Part shown: piece after piece, positions 1-7,099 of the stretch
Numbering within the stretch: the first letter of the stretch is position 1
Layout of the letters: the number at the start of each line of letters is the position of its first letter
Source of the DNA: Sva-07 sp963741755
Lineage (GTDB): Bacteria > Actinomycetota > Acidimicrobiia > Acidimicrobiales > Ilumatobacteraceae
Length of the DNA: 64,000 nucleotides
Direction of reading: 5' to 3'
Assembly: GCA_963741755.1 (NCBI GenBank)
Contig: CAVUJG010000002.1
Location: forward strand, 310,001 to 374,000
Translations under genes and position numbers: made by a program
Notes under the pieces: model-generated
Told to the model about the DNA's origin: nothing
The model's database searches: none
What the model saw: the letters and a program-made list of their open reading frames with translations, nothing else

Positions 1-757
1 CACTGATCGGGCCATGGAGGACGTGGCCGCCGTCGACGGGCAAGCACACGCCGGTGATGTACGACGCTGCCGGCGACGCGAGGAAGACCACAGCGTTCGC
101 GATGTCGTCGGGCCGACCCGGGTACGGCAACGGCACACCCGACATGTCCTCGCCGACCTCGTCGTCGTAGGTCGACTCCCACCCCTCGGTGCGGAACGCA
201 CCTGGTGCAACGGCGTTGACACGCACCTTCGGTCCCCACTCGAAGGCCAACGTTCGGGTGAGTTCGACGACGCCGGCGCGCGCCGCGGCGCTGTGGGCGA
301 TCCCCGGCAGCCCGCGGCCCACGATGGCCACGATCTGCACGATGGTGCCGCCTCCGCCGTCGAGCATCTGGTTGCCGAACACCTGGGTCATGGCCCAGGT
401 CCCGTTGAGGTTGAGGTCGATCACGCTCGACCAACCGTTGGGGCTGAAGTCGCGCGCCTTCTGGGGGAACTGACCGCCGGCGTTGTTTACGAGCACGTCG
501 ACCTGATGGCGACCAGCGAGCGCTTCGACGGTTGCTCGGTCACGGATGTCGACCACGTCGACATCGACCGGATTGCCTGTCCGCTGTGTGATCAGCTCGG
601 CGGCCGCCTCCAGTCGCTCGACTCGGCGAGCAGCGATGACCACACGAGCGCCGACGGCACTGAGACCCTCGGCGATCGCGAAGCCGAGCCCGGTGCCACC
701 ACCGGTGACGAGGGCAGTCCGATCCGCAAGGAGGTCGATTGCGAACGCGCCCGTCAC
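1..757 (-). CDS. SDR family oxidoreductase, 2-enoyl-CoA reductase-like (3' end outside window)
   Basis: Short-chain dehydrogenase of which about 252 residues are visible; the last residues lie beyond the window edge. The nucleotide-binding motif TGGGTGLG is at residues 18-25, followed by NNAGG and a C-terminal PVDGGH. The active-site stretch reads AHSAAARAGVVEL: where classical SDRs have YxxxK, Tyr is His and Lys is Arg. The same AHSxAARAG signature is known from peroxisomal trans-2-enoyl-CoA reductase, so reduction of a 2-enoyl-CoA is the best analogy (inference). The GTG start at 757 overlaps the stop codon of the upstream ATPase gene (GTGA), so it is probably cotranscribed with livG-livF. 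A classical alcohol dehydrogenase is unlikely given the missing Tyr. Confidence 0.85.
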   Translation of the reverse strand, partial: MTGAFAIDLLADRTALVTGGGTGLGFAIAEGLSAVGARVVIAARRVERLEAAAELITQRTGNPVDVDVVDIRDRATVEALAGRHQVDVLVNNAGGQFPQKARDFSPNGWSSVIDLNLNGTWAMTQVFGNQMLDGGGGTIVQIVAIVGRGLPGIAHSAAARAGVVELTRTLAFEWGPKVRVNAVAPGAFRTEGWESTYDDEVGEDMSGVPLPYPGRPDDIANAVVFLASPAASYITGVCLPVDGGHVLHGPIS

Positions 758-1488
758 ACTTCGTCCAGCGCGGCCTCGCCGAGGTAGCTCGCTTCGAGGA
801 CCTGACGATTGGCGGCGAGCTCTGCTGCCGTGCCTTCCAACACCAACTCGCCGTGGTTCAGCACGTACCCGCGATCGGCGACCTCGAGGGCCATGTGCAC
901 GTGCTGTTCGACAACGAGCACACCGCATCCGGTCTGATCGGCGATGTCGCGAACGATCGGCAGCAGGCGTTCGACGATGATCGGCGCGAGGCCGAGACTC
1001 ATCTCGTCGACCAGCAGGCACTTCGGGTTGGACACGAGCGCTCTCGCCATCGCCAACATCTGCTGCTCGCCGCCCGACAGGAGGCCAGCCTGACGCTTGC
1101 CGAGCGGCTTGAGAGCCGGGAGCAGCTCCATCGCCCGATCGTGTGCGTCGCTGCGCGACCGCTTGTCGCCGGTGAGGCCGAGGCGGATGTTCTCGTCGAC
1201 GGTGAGATCGAAGAAGAGCGATCGGTCTTCGGGCACGTGGGCAAGTCCGCGGCGTGCGACCAGATACGCCTTGTGGCCGTCGACCGGCTCGCCGAGCACC
1301 TCGACGCTGCCGCCCACAGGTGCGAGCAGACCGGAGATGGTCAACAGTGTCGTCGTCTTGCCCGCACCGTTGGGGCCGAGCAGTGCAACGACCTCGCCGG
1401 GCGCAACCGTGAGGCTCAGGTCGCGGACCACGGGGATGCCGTCGTACCCGGCGTGCAGATTCCGTACGTCGATCAACAGGTCGCTCAT
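754..1488 (-). CDS. livF: LivF-type branched-chain amino acid/amide ABC transporter ATPase
   Basis: Cytoplasmic ATP-binding subunit of a HAAT-type importer, 244 residues, the usual length for LivF. Walker A GPNGAGKT is near residue 39, the ABC signature LSGGEQQ near residue 138, Walker B LLVDEMS follows, and the H-loop is in VVEQHVHMAL. Its ATG overlaps the end of livG by 4 nt (ATGA). It would hydrolyse ATP to drive uptake together with LivG, a permease and a binding protein. The only permease and binding-protein genes in the window are about 33 kb away (35306-38670), so the transporter may be split over two loci. In catabolic gene sets of actinobacteria such transporters often take up non-amino-acid carboxylates; the substrate cannot be told here. 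Confidence 0.93.
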   Translation of the reverse strand: MSDLLIDVRNLHAGYDGIPVVRDLSLTVAPGEVVALLGPNGAGKTTTLLTISGLLAPVGGSVEVLGEPVDGHKAYLVARRGLAHVPEDRSLFFDLTVDENIRLGLTGDKRSRSDAHDRAMELLPALKPLGKRQAGLLSGGEQQMLAMARALVSNPKCLLVDEMSLGLAPIIVERLLPIVRDIADQTGCGVLVVEQHVHMALEVADRGYVLNHGELVLEGTAAELAANRQVLEASYLGEAALDEV

Positions 1489-2309
1489 GACGCCACCTCC
1501 GGGCCGGCCGTTGCGCTCGATGAATCGATTGCGGCCCCCTCGGCCGCTTGGGCCTCACCGGCCGATTCGCCGAGATACGCCGCGATGACCGCAGGATCGG
1601 CCCGGACCTGAGCGGGGGTGCCGTGAGCGATCACCTTGCCGAAGTCGAGCACGTAGATGTAGTCGCAGACGTTGAGCACCAGGCCCATGTCGTGGTCGAT
1701 CAGGAACAGGCTGACGCCGAGATCGAGGAAGCCGCGGAGGTGACGGCCGAGCAGTTTGCTCTCCTGGGTGTCGAGACCAGCAGCGGGCTCGTCGAGCAGC
1801 AACAGTTTCGGGTTCGCTGCGAGCGCACGTGCGACCCCGATCAGCTTTCGTTGCCCGTGGCTCAGATCGCTCGGGTGGGTGTCGGCCAGATCGGTGAGGC
1901 CGAGCGCCTCGAGTGCCACTTCGACCTGGTCCCGAAAGGGACGACCTCCCCGACTCGGCACCAGAATGTCGGCGAGGAACGAGTACCACTTCGGCTGTTC
2001 TGCTGCGACGAGCAGATTGTCACGAACGGTCAGGTCTTCGAAGAGCTCCAACGACTGAAACGTACGTACGAGGCCCATTCCCGCTCGGGTGTCCGGGCGT
2101 TTGTCGGCGAGGTCGACCCCATCGAACGCGACGGTGCCGCCGCTGAGTGGGGTGAAGCCGGTGATCGCGTCGATGAAGGTGGTCTTGCCGGCGCCGTTCG
2201 GGCCGATCAGGCCGACGAGTTTGCCGGCCTCGCAGTCGAGGTCGATGTCGTCATTGGCGTAGAGGCCGCCGTAGGAGACGGTGAGCCCTCGTGCTTCGAG
2301 CAGTGCCAT
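1485..2309 (-). CDS. livG: LivG-type branched-chain amino acid/amide ABC transporter ATPase
   Basis: Second ATPase subunit of the HAAT importer, 274 residues. Walker A GPNGAGKT is near residue 36, the signature is LSHGQRK (Gly of LSGGQ replaced by His, which is common in LivG), Walker B is LLLLDEP and the switch His is in LIDHDMGLV. A tail of about 25 Ala/Ser/Glu-rich residues after AAYLGES extends beyond the normal LivG end. It is the first gene of a leftward unit livG-livF-SDR joined by 4-nt overlaps. A 12-bp palindrome about 100 bp upstream (2408-2419) is a likely repressor site for this unit. Confidence 0.93.
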   Translation of the reverse strand: MALLEARGLTVSYGGLYANDDIDLDCEAGKLVGLIGPNGAGKTTFIDAITGFTPLSGGTVAFDGVDLADKRPDTRAGMGLVRTFQSLELFEDLTVRDNLLVAAEQPKWYSFLADILVPSRGGRPFRDQVEVALEALGLTDLADTHPSDLSHGQRKLIGVARALAANPKLLLLDEPAAGLDTQESKLLGRHLRGFLDLGVSLFLIDHDMGLVLNVCDYIYVLDFGKVIAHGTPAQVRADPAVIAAYLGESAGEAQAAEGAAIDSSSATAGPEVAS

Positions 2310-2407
2310 GTGTCAGTTCACCTCAGCGGGGAGTGGGTTTGCGGGAGGTCGAGAAACGGCGAAGACGGGCATTCGAGTCGCCCGTGCGACCTCGTGTCCC
2401 AGAAACT

Positions 2408-2419
2408 AACCGATCGGTT
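2408..2419. promoter_or_regulatory. Perfect palindrome, candidate TetR-type operator
   Basis: The sequence aaccgatcggtt is a perfect 12-bp palindrome in the 166-bp gap upstream of livG. The half-site aaccgatc recurs in two other short upstream gaps of this window: 12191-12198, before a TetR gene, and 20695-20702, before the DUF35-thiolase operon. A shared regulator of TetR type is a reasonable guess. No binding protein can be assigned. Confidence 0.45.
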
Positions 2420-2475
2420 GGATACGCAGCGGATGGGAGCAGCCAGCTCCGCCGTCCTGTGGGAGAAGTCGAACC

Positions 2476-3516
2476 TCAGCGGGCGCCCCTGGGGTCGACG
2501 AGCACCTTGGTCTGCTCGCTGGTTCCGCTCGCCAGGTCGGCGAGCGCAACCTCGAACCCGTCGAGGTCGACGGTGTCGGTGTGGAGCGGGTCGACCGAGA
2601 CTCGCCCGTCGGCCATCATTCCCATCGCCATCTCGAACTCCTCGTGGAGGTACGCCAGCGACGACGTCACGGAGATCTCCTTGATCAGCCAGGCGCCCGG
2701 TGAGATCGACGCATCGCTGTCAGCCAGGCCGATCAGACACATCGCTCCTCCACGCCGTGCGAGGTCGACGGCTGACTGGATGGCGAACGGTCGCCCGACG
2801 CATTCGTACACGATGTCGGCGCCGAGACCATACGTACATTCGCGGATCGCCTGGTCGGCTTCCTCGCCCGGCGCGACCGCCGCGTGAGCGCCCAGTTCGA
2901 GCGCAAGCGCCCGGCGTTGTTCGTTCGGTTCGACCACGATCACCTGGCCGGCGCCGGCCGCACGCACCCACTGCATCGTGCCGAGCCCGATCGGGCCGGC
3001 TCCCTGGATCACCGCGATGTCTCCCAGTCTCAGCGCACTCGTGCGCACAGCGTGAAACGCAACCGTGGTCGGTTCCACCTGCGCGGCCTGCTCGTCGGTG
3101 AGCGCTGGATCGGTCTTGACGATGCGCGCTGCGGCGACGGCGATCCGCGGAGCGAACCCACCGTGCGGCGGCGCCAACGGGTCACGACCGAGCGCCGACA
3201 GGAAGGTCACCTCACAGCGATCGGTCTGTCCGCGATGGCAGGCCGTACAGCGACCGCACGACGGGGCCACGGCGACGACGACGCGATCACCCTCGGTGAA
3301 CGACGACACCTCGTTCCCGATCGCCGACACCGTGCCCGACCACTCGTGGCCGCAGATCGCCGGGTTGTAGGGACGGCCGGACTGGTAGGCGTGCACGTCG
3401 GTGCCACAGATTCCGCAGAACACGATGTCGACCACGACGCCCGTCGACGCCGGTGTGGGGTCGGGGAACTCTCGGAGCTCGACGGTGTCCTTGCCCGTGA
3501 TCAGTGCTGCGAACAT
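2476..3516 (-). CDS. Zinc-dependent medium-chain alcohol dehydrogenase
   Basis: Cytoplasmic NAD-dependent MDR enzyme of the threonine dehydrogenase/butanediol dehydrogenase group, 346 residues. Catalytic zinc ligands are the Cys of FCGICGTD and the His of CGHEWSG. Four structural-zinc cysteines are in CGRCTACHRGQTDRCE. The Rossmann motif is GAGPIGLG, and the acidic residue in VVEPNEQ after the second strand favours NAD over NADP. I chose the ATG at 3516 because a GGGGGAG ribosome-binding site lies about 9 nt upstream; an in-frame ATG at 3540 has no such site. It stands alone between the liv unit and the forward ABM gene. An acetoin-dehydrogenase-like operon lies 18 kb away, so a 2,3-diol substrate is possible but unproven. 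Confidence 0.88.
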   Translation of the reverse strand: MFAALITGKDTVELREFPDPTPASTGVVVDIVFCGICGTDVHAYQSGRPYNPAICGHEWSGTVSAIGNEVSSFTEGDRVVVAVAPSCGRCTACHRGQTDRCEVTFLSALGRDPLAPPHGGFAPRIAVAAARIVKTDPALTDEQAAQVEPTTVAFHAVRTSALRLGDIAVIQGAGPIGLGTMQWVRAAGAGQVIVVEPNEQRRALALELGAHAAVAPGEEADQAIRECTYGLGADIVYECVGRPFAIQSAVDLARRGGAMCLIGLADSDASISPGAWLIKEISVTSSLAYLHEEFEMAMGMMADGRVSVDPLHTDTVDLDGFEVALADLASGTSEQTKVLVDPRGAR

Positions 3517-3637
3517 CGCCGAATTCTCCCCCGGTTCCACGCCCGACTCGTTCGGGCGACGATCATCGTCGTCATACTGGCCAGCACACGTCGGCCCGGA
3601 CGAACCGGTCGATGAACCGCCGAACCAGAGGAGTCAC

Positions 3638-3985
3638 ATGAGTCTCATCGTCGTCGAAGCTGCCATCACCGTCGCTGACGCTGCGGACCGCCAGTCGCTG
3701 CTCGAGAAGTCGGCGCCGATCCAGAAGGCAACCCACGACGACGAACCTGGCTGCCTCGTCTACTGCTTCGCCGCCGATCCGTGCCAGGACGACCTGATCC
3801 AGGTCTACGAACTGTGGGAGTCCGAGGAGGCGCTCGCCGCTCACTTCGATCACCAAAACTACTTCGACATGCGCACGATGCTCGGGGAGGGCGGACTCAA
3901 GAGCGCCGTCAGCCGCAAGCACCGCATCGACGCCACCGCGTCGGTGTACACCCCCGAGCACGTCCCCTCCGCTTCGTTCGATTGA
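3638..3985 (+). CDS. Antibiotic biosynthesis monooxygenase (ABM) domain protein
   Basis: Single-domain ABM/dimeric alpha-beta barrel protein of 115 residues. The N-terminal strand SLIVVEAAITV, the central stretch CLVYCFAADP and the motif YELWESEEALAAHFDHQNY are typical of this fold (quinol monooxygenases, heme-degrading IsdG-like and AsnO/ActVA-Orf6-like enzymes). It may act on a quinol-type intermediate or only as an accessory protein. The ATG at 3638 is preceded by GAGGAG. Its stop codon overlaps the next ATG (TGATG), which suggests translational coupling to the HAD gene. Confidence 0.8.
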   Translation: MSLIVVEAAITVADAADRQSLLEKSAPIQKATHDDEPGCLVYCFAADPCQDDLIQVYELWESEEALAAHFDHQNYFDMRTMLGEGGLKSAVSRKHRIDATASVYTPEHVPSASFD

Positions 3986-4698
3986 TGCCCGAAGTCCCCC
4001 GCGCCCAGGTCTCCGGGAACCACGATGTCCCGGTGGTTCCCGGAGACCTGGGCGCGGGGAACAAGCGCAGGTTCGAGGCGGTCGTGTTCGACTTCGGTGG
4101 CGTGTTGATCACCTCGATCTCGAATCAACTCGGCAGCCTCGCCGCCTCACACGACGTCGACGTCGCCACCATGCTCCAGGTGATCATGGGGCCACGCGAC
4201 AGCGGTCCCGATCACCCGTGGCATCGAGCCGAACGTGGCGAGATCGCCGTGTCCGAGATCCAGGGCCTGCTCACACCGTGGGCTGCACCGTTCGGACTGT
4301 CGCTTCACGGCGACGAGATGGAGCGTCTCCTTGCTCCGGGTGGCTACTCGGTCGTGATGGCGATGGTCGAACGCGTCGCACGGCTGCGTTCCCAGGGCTA
4401 CCGAACCGGTCTCCTGACGAACACGTTCGCCGAGTTCCGACCGACGATGCAACGCGACATCGACTTCGACCTCTTCGACGTCGTGGTCGAATCGTTCGCA
4501 GTCGGCCACCGCAAACCCGAGCGGGCCATCTACGAGGTCACGCAGGCTCAGCTCGATGTCGATCCCGAGGCAATCGTGTACCTCGACGACTTCGACCAGA
4601 ACCTCGTCGTGCCACTCTCGCTCGGATGGACGACGATCCACGTCGGGAGCCAGATCGACGCGATCGCTCGGCTCGACGAACTCCTCGTAGTCCGGTGA
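3985..4698 (+). CDS. HAD-superfamily hydrolase carrying a translated palindrome at its N-terminus
   Basis: HAD hydrolase of 237 residues if it starts at the ATG at 3985, which overlaps the previous stop codon by one base. Motif I is FDFGGVL (nucleophile Asp near residue 38). It differs from DxDxT by having Gly-Gly after the Asp pair, as in epoxide-hydrolase N-terminal and phosphatase-like HADs. Motif II is LLTNT, motif III uses Lys in GHRKPE, and motif IV is YLDDFDQNL. The substrate is probably a small phosphate ester or a haloacid. The first 25 codons run through a perfect 27-bp-arm palindrome (3997-4059); the conserved HAD domain begins only after it. A GTG at 4033 inside the right arm is an alternative start. 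Confidence 0.85.
   Translation: MPEVPRAQVSGNHDVPVVPGDLGAGNKRRFEAVVFDFGGVLITSISNQLGSLAASHDVDVATMLQVIMGPRDSGPDHPWHRAERGEIAVSEIQGLLTPWAAPFGLSLHGDEMERLLAPGGYSVVMAMVERVARLRSQGYRTGLLTNTFAEFRPTMQRDIDFDLFDVVVESFAVGHRKPERAIYEVTQAQLDVDPEAIVYLDDFDQNLVVPLSLGWTTIHVGSQIDAIARLDELLVVR
3997..4059. repeat. Palindrome family B, copy 1 (27-bp perfect arms)
   Basis: Left arm 3997-4023 and right arm 4033-4059 are perfect reverse complements with a 9-nt loop. The core of the arm is cccaggtctccgggaaccac. The same core occurs as a second palindrome at 27353-27395. A hairpin this long, present twice 23 kb apart, looks like a small dispersed repeat rather than an ordinary terminator. This copy lies inside the 5' end of the HAD reading frame. 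Confidence 0.9.
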
Positions 4699-4733
4699 CG
4701 GTTGAAACTCACCGCATGGTCAATAATGGTTCC

Positions 4734-6140
4734 ATGACTGCCACCGATCAACCTGTCGCGGACACCGGTGCCCGCTCGCCCGGTCTGAGCTTCCAGGACC
4801 TGCTCGACGCCGACACCCATCCGGTACCTGACGTACTCCGCCTCGAATCGGCTCGCTACCTCGGCAGCGAAGACATCCCGATCGAGCGCTACACCAGCCG
4901 CGAATGGCATCGCCGCGAGGTCGACCAGCTGTGGTCGCGCGTGTGGCAGTTCGCCTGCCGCGAGGAGCACATTCCCGAGCCCGGCGACTACATCGTCTAC
5001 GAGATCGCCGAGAAGTCGTACCTCGTCGTGCGCCAGGCCGACGGGTCGATCAAGTCGTTCCCGAATGCCTGCCTCCACCGAGGACGCCAGCTCAAGGAGT
5101 ATGACGGCCGCTGCTCGGAACTGCGCTGTTCATTCCACGGTTTCGCCTGGGACCTCGCCGGCAACCTCTCCGATGTCCCGGCTGCGTGGGACTTCCCCCA
5201 CGTCGACCAGCGCCCCGACGACTTCACACTGCCCGAATGCCGGGTCGGTACTTGGGCGGGGTTCGTGTTCATCAATCCCGACCCGAACGCCGGGTCGCTC
5301 GAGGAGCACCTGGGCGAGATCATCGAACAATTCGAAGTGTGGGATCTCGGCAACCGGTATGTCGAAGCACACGTGTCACGCATCATCAACGCCAACTGGA
5401 AGATCGCCCAGGAGGCGTTCTGCGAGGCGTACCACGTCAACGCCACCCACCCGCAGATCCTCACCTACCTGTGCGACGTCAACAGCCAGGTCGACGTCTG
5501 GGATCGTTGCTCGCGGGTGATCACGCCAGGCGGTGCGCCGAGCCCGCTGCTCGGCGACATCGAGGTTTCCGAGCAGGAGATCCTCCGCGGAATGCTCGAC
5601 GTCCGCGTCGATCAGGAGTCGCCGATCACGCTCTCCGAGGGGCAGACGGCGCGGGCGGTGCTCGCGGAGATGTCGCGTGAGCGGTGGCGGCCGAGCGCAG
5701 GCGACATGGTCGACGGCATGAGCGACGCCGAGATGATGGACTCGATCGACTACACCGTGTTCCCGAACATGCATCCCTGGGGAGCCTTCAACCGGATCAC
5801 GTATCGGTTCCGCCCCAACGGCGACGACCACCGGTCGTCGATCATGGAGGTCTTCTTCCTGTCGCCGTTCAGCGGCGATCGACCACCTCCCGCGAAGGAG
5901 CGCAAGCTCGGCGTCGACGATGCGTGGACCACGGCACCCGAGCTCGGCATGCTGGCCAAGGTGTTCGAACAGGACGTCTTCAACATGGCCAAGGTGCAGA
6001 AGGGCCTCGAGACCACCCAGAAGCCGGGGGCGACGTTCTCCAACTACCAGGAGTCGAAGATCCGCTGGATCCATCAACTCCTGGGCGAGTTCGTCAGCGA
6101 CACGACCGACACTCCGGTCAGCGTGGGGACGCGGTCATGA
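4734..6140 (+). CDS. Rieske non-heme iron oxygenase, alpha subunit
   Basis: Catalytic subunit of a ring-hydroxylating-type Rieske oxygenase, 468 residues. The Rieske [2Fe-2S] ligands are in CLHRG and CSFHG. The mononuclear iron site has the two His of AYHVNATH in the C-terminal half. It probably needs a separate ferredoxin and reductase; none is adjacent. Two in-frame ATGs (4716 and 4734) are possible. Neither has a clear Shine-Dalgarno site, and the AT-rich stretch caataat just upstream of 4734 could be a -10 box for a leaderless transcript. The gene overlaps the next small gene by ATGA. Its closest relatives in the window are the alpha subunits at 33594-35213 and 50903-52249 (shared YTVFPN and HPWG motifs). 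The substrate is unknown. Confidence 0.93.
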   Translation: MTATDQPVADTGARSPGLSFQDLLDADTHPVPDVLRLESARYLGSEDIPIERYTSREWHRREVDQLWSRVWQFACREEHIPEPGDYIVYEIAEKSYLVVRQADGSIKSFPNACLHRGRQLKEYDGRCSELRCSFHGFAWDLAGNLSDVPAAWDFPHVDQRPDDFTLPECRVGTWAGFVFINPDPNAGSLEEHLGEIIEQFEVWDLGNRYVEAHVSRIINANWKIAQEAFCEAYHVNATHPQILTYLCDVNSQVDVWDRCSRVITPGGAPSPLLGDIEVSEQEILRGMLDVRVDQESPITLSEGQTARAVLAEMSRERWRPSAGDMVDGMSDAEMMDSIDYTVFPNMHPWGAFNRITYRFRPNGDDHRSSIMEVFFLSPFSGDRPPPAKERKLGVDDAWTTAPELGMLAKVFEQDVFNMAKVQKGLETTQKPGATFSNYQESKIRWIHQLLGEFVSDTTDTPVSVGTRS

Positions 6141-6352
6141 GAGGGATCGTCCACCCCTTCAGCGGCGCGCTGCACGAGCAGGATGGCGACGGCAACATCC
6201 GCGTCACGCTCGACGGCAAAGAAGGGATCTTCGGCACCGACGGTCACTGGATCTCCGGCGAGCTACGCGAGTGCGATCCGCAGTTGTGCGGCTGGGTCGG
6301 CGGTCCGATCCTCACCAACCACCGCGTCACCTCCCAACCTGCAGCGAGCTGA
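6137..6352 (+). CDS. Small Rieske-associated protein with DPxLCxWxGGP signature
   Basis: A 71-residue protein that I do not recognise as a named family. It starts with an ATG overlapping the Rieske alpha stop codon (ATGA), so the two are almost certainly translated together. Visible pattern: HPFSGALHE near the N-terminus, a beta-like DGNIRVTLDG, GIFGTDGHWISGE, then CDPQLCGWVGGP. The same pattern occurs as an insertion inside the Rieske alpha at 33594-35213 (residues about 289-345) and as another small gene next to the Rieske alpha at 50903-52249. This gene-fusion relationship suggests that the protein binds the oxygenase. The two Cys could bind metal or be structural. There is no signal peptide or membrane segment. 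Confidence 0.8.
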   Translation: MRGIVHPFSGALHEQDGDGNIRVTLDGKEGIFGTDGHWISGELRECDPQLCGWVGGPILTNHRVTSQPAAS

Positions 6353-6359
6353 CGGCCTG

Positions 6360-6460
6360 CGATGAGCCAACCGACCGTATACGGCGGTTTCGCTCATCGC
6401 GGCCGGGCTACACGACTTACCGATGAGCCAACCGACCGTATACGGCGGTTTCGCTCACCG
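6360..6460. repeat. Palindrome family A, two tandem copies
   Basis: Copies at 6360-6399 and 6421-6460. Each begins cgatgagccaaccgaccgta and runs through the centre gtatac to ttcgctcatcg, giving a 40-nt near-palindrome. The second copy ends with one change (tcaccg). They fill the gap between two convergent genes. The stem could act as a bidirectional terminator, but the paired, dispersed arrangement (ten copies at six loci in this window) resembles REP elements. Confidence 0.9.
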
Positions 6461-7099
6461 CTATGACCACTCGTTCCAGCGGATGAACTCCTCGGCGGGT
6501 GGGCGTGTCGCCGGCTTGAAGTCGGTTCCGATCGTGTAGGCGACCGGGAAGAGGCCGGCCTGGCTGTAGTCGTCGTACGGAATCCCGAGCAGCTCGGAGA
6601 TCTCGCGTTCGTTCTGCAGGCTCAGCGACGTCCACGCCGAACCGAGGCCCCGCTCGCGCAATGCGAGCATGAAACTCCACACCGCCGGGAGAATCCCGCC
6701 CCAACGCGACGCTTGACGCCACGACGGCGTGCCTTCGTCCATCCGGTCGGCGAGCAGCGGGATCACGAGTACCGGCACTTCGTGCATGTGTTCGGCGAGA
6801 TGTCGGGCCGACTGGTTGACTCGGTCGGCCTGCGAACCGGGTTCCGGCTCCGGGGCGCCGGCATAGGCGGCGGCGAAGTTCGCTCGGTAGATGTCGGCAA
6901 TCACCTGCTTCTTTGCTGCGTCCTCGACGATCATCCAACGCCACCGCTGCGAGTTCGAACCGGTCGGCGACTGGTGGGCGATGTCGATGCACTCGATCAG
7001 CACGTCGCGGGGCACCGGACGTGTGAGGTCGAGCCGCTTGCGAACAGCCCGGGTCGTCGTGAGAACCTCGTCGGCGGTGAGTCCGAGCTGCTCGGTCAC
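6461..7099 (-). CDS. Nitroreductase-family FMN oxidoreductase
   Basis: Nitroreductase-fold flavoprotein of 212 residues. Typical features are TRAVRKRLDLTRPV near the N-terminus (phosphate-binding Arg), the FMN contact SPTGSNSQRWRW, and the C-terminal motif GLGSAWTSL followed by LGIPYDD. It would reduce nitro, quinone or enone compounds using NAD(P)H. The GTG start at 7099 overlaps the stop codon of the PPOX gene upstream (GTGA), so P450, PPOX and nitroreductase form one leftward unit. The stop codon lies directly against palindrome family A. Confidence 0.9.
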   Translation of the reverse strand: MTEQLGLTADEVLTTTRAVRKRLDLTRPVPRDVLIECIDIAHQSPTGSNSQRWRWMIVEDAAKKQVIADIYRANFAAAYAGAPEPEPGSQADRVNQSARHLAEHMHEVPVLVIPLLADRMDEGTPSWRQASRWGGILPAVWSFMLALRERGLGSAWTSLSLQNEREISELLGIPYDDYSQAGLFPVAYTIGTDFKPATRPPAEEFIRWNEWS

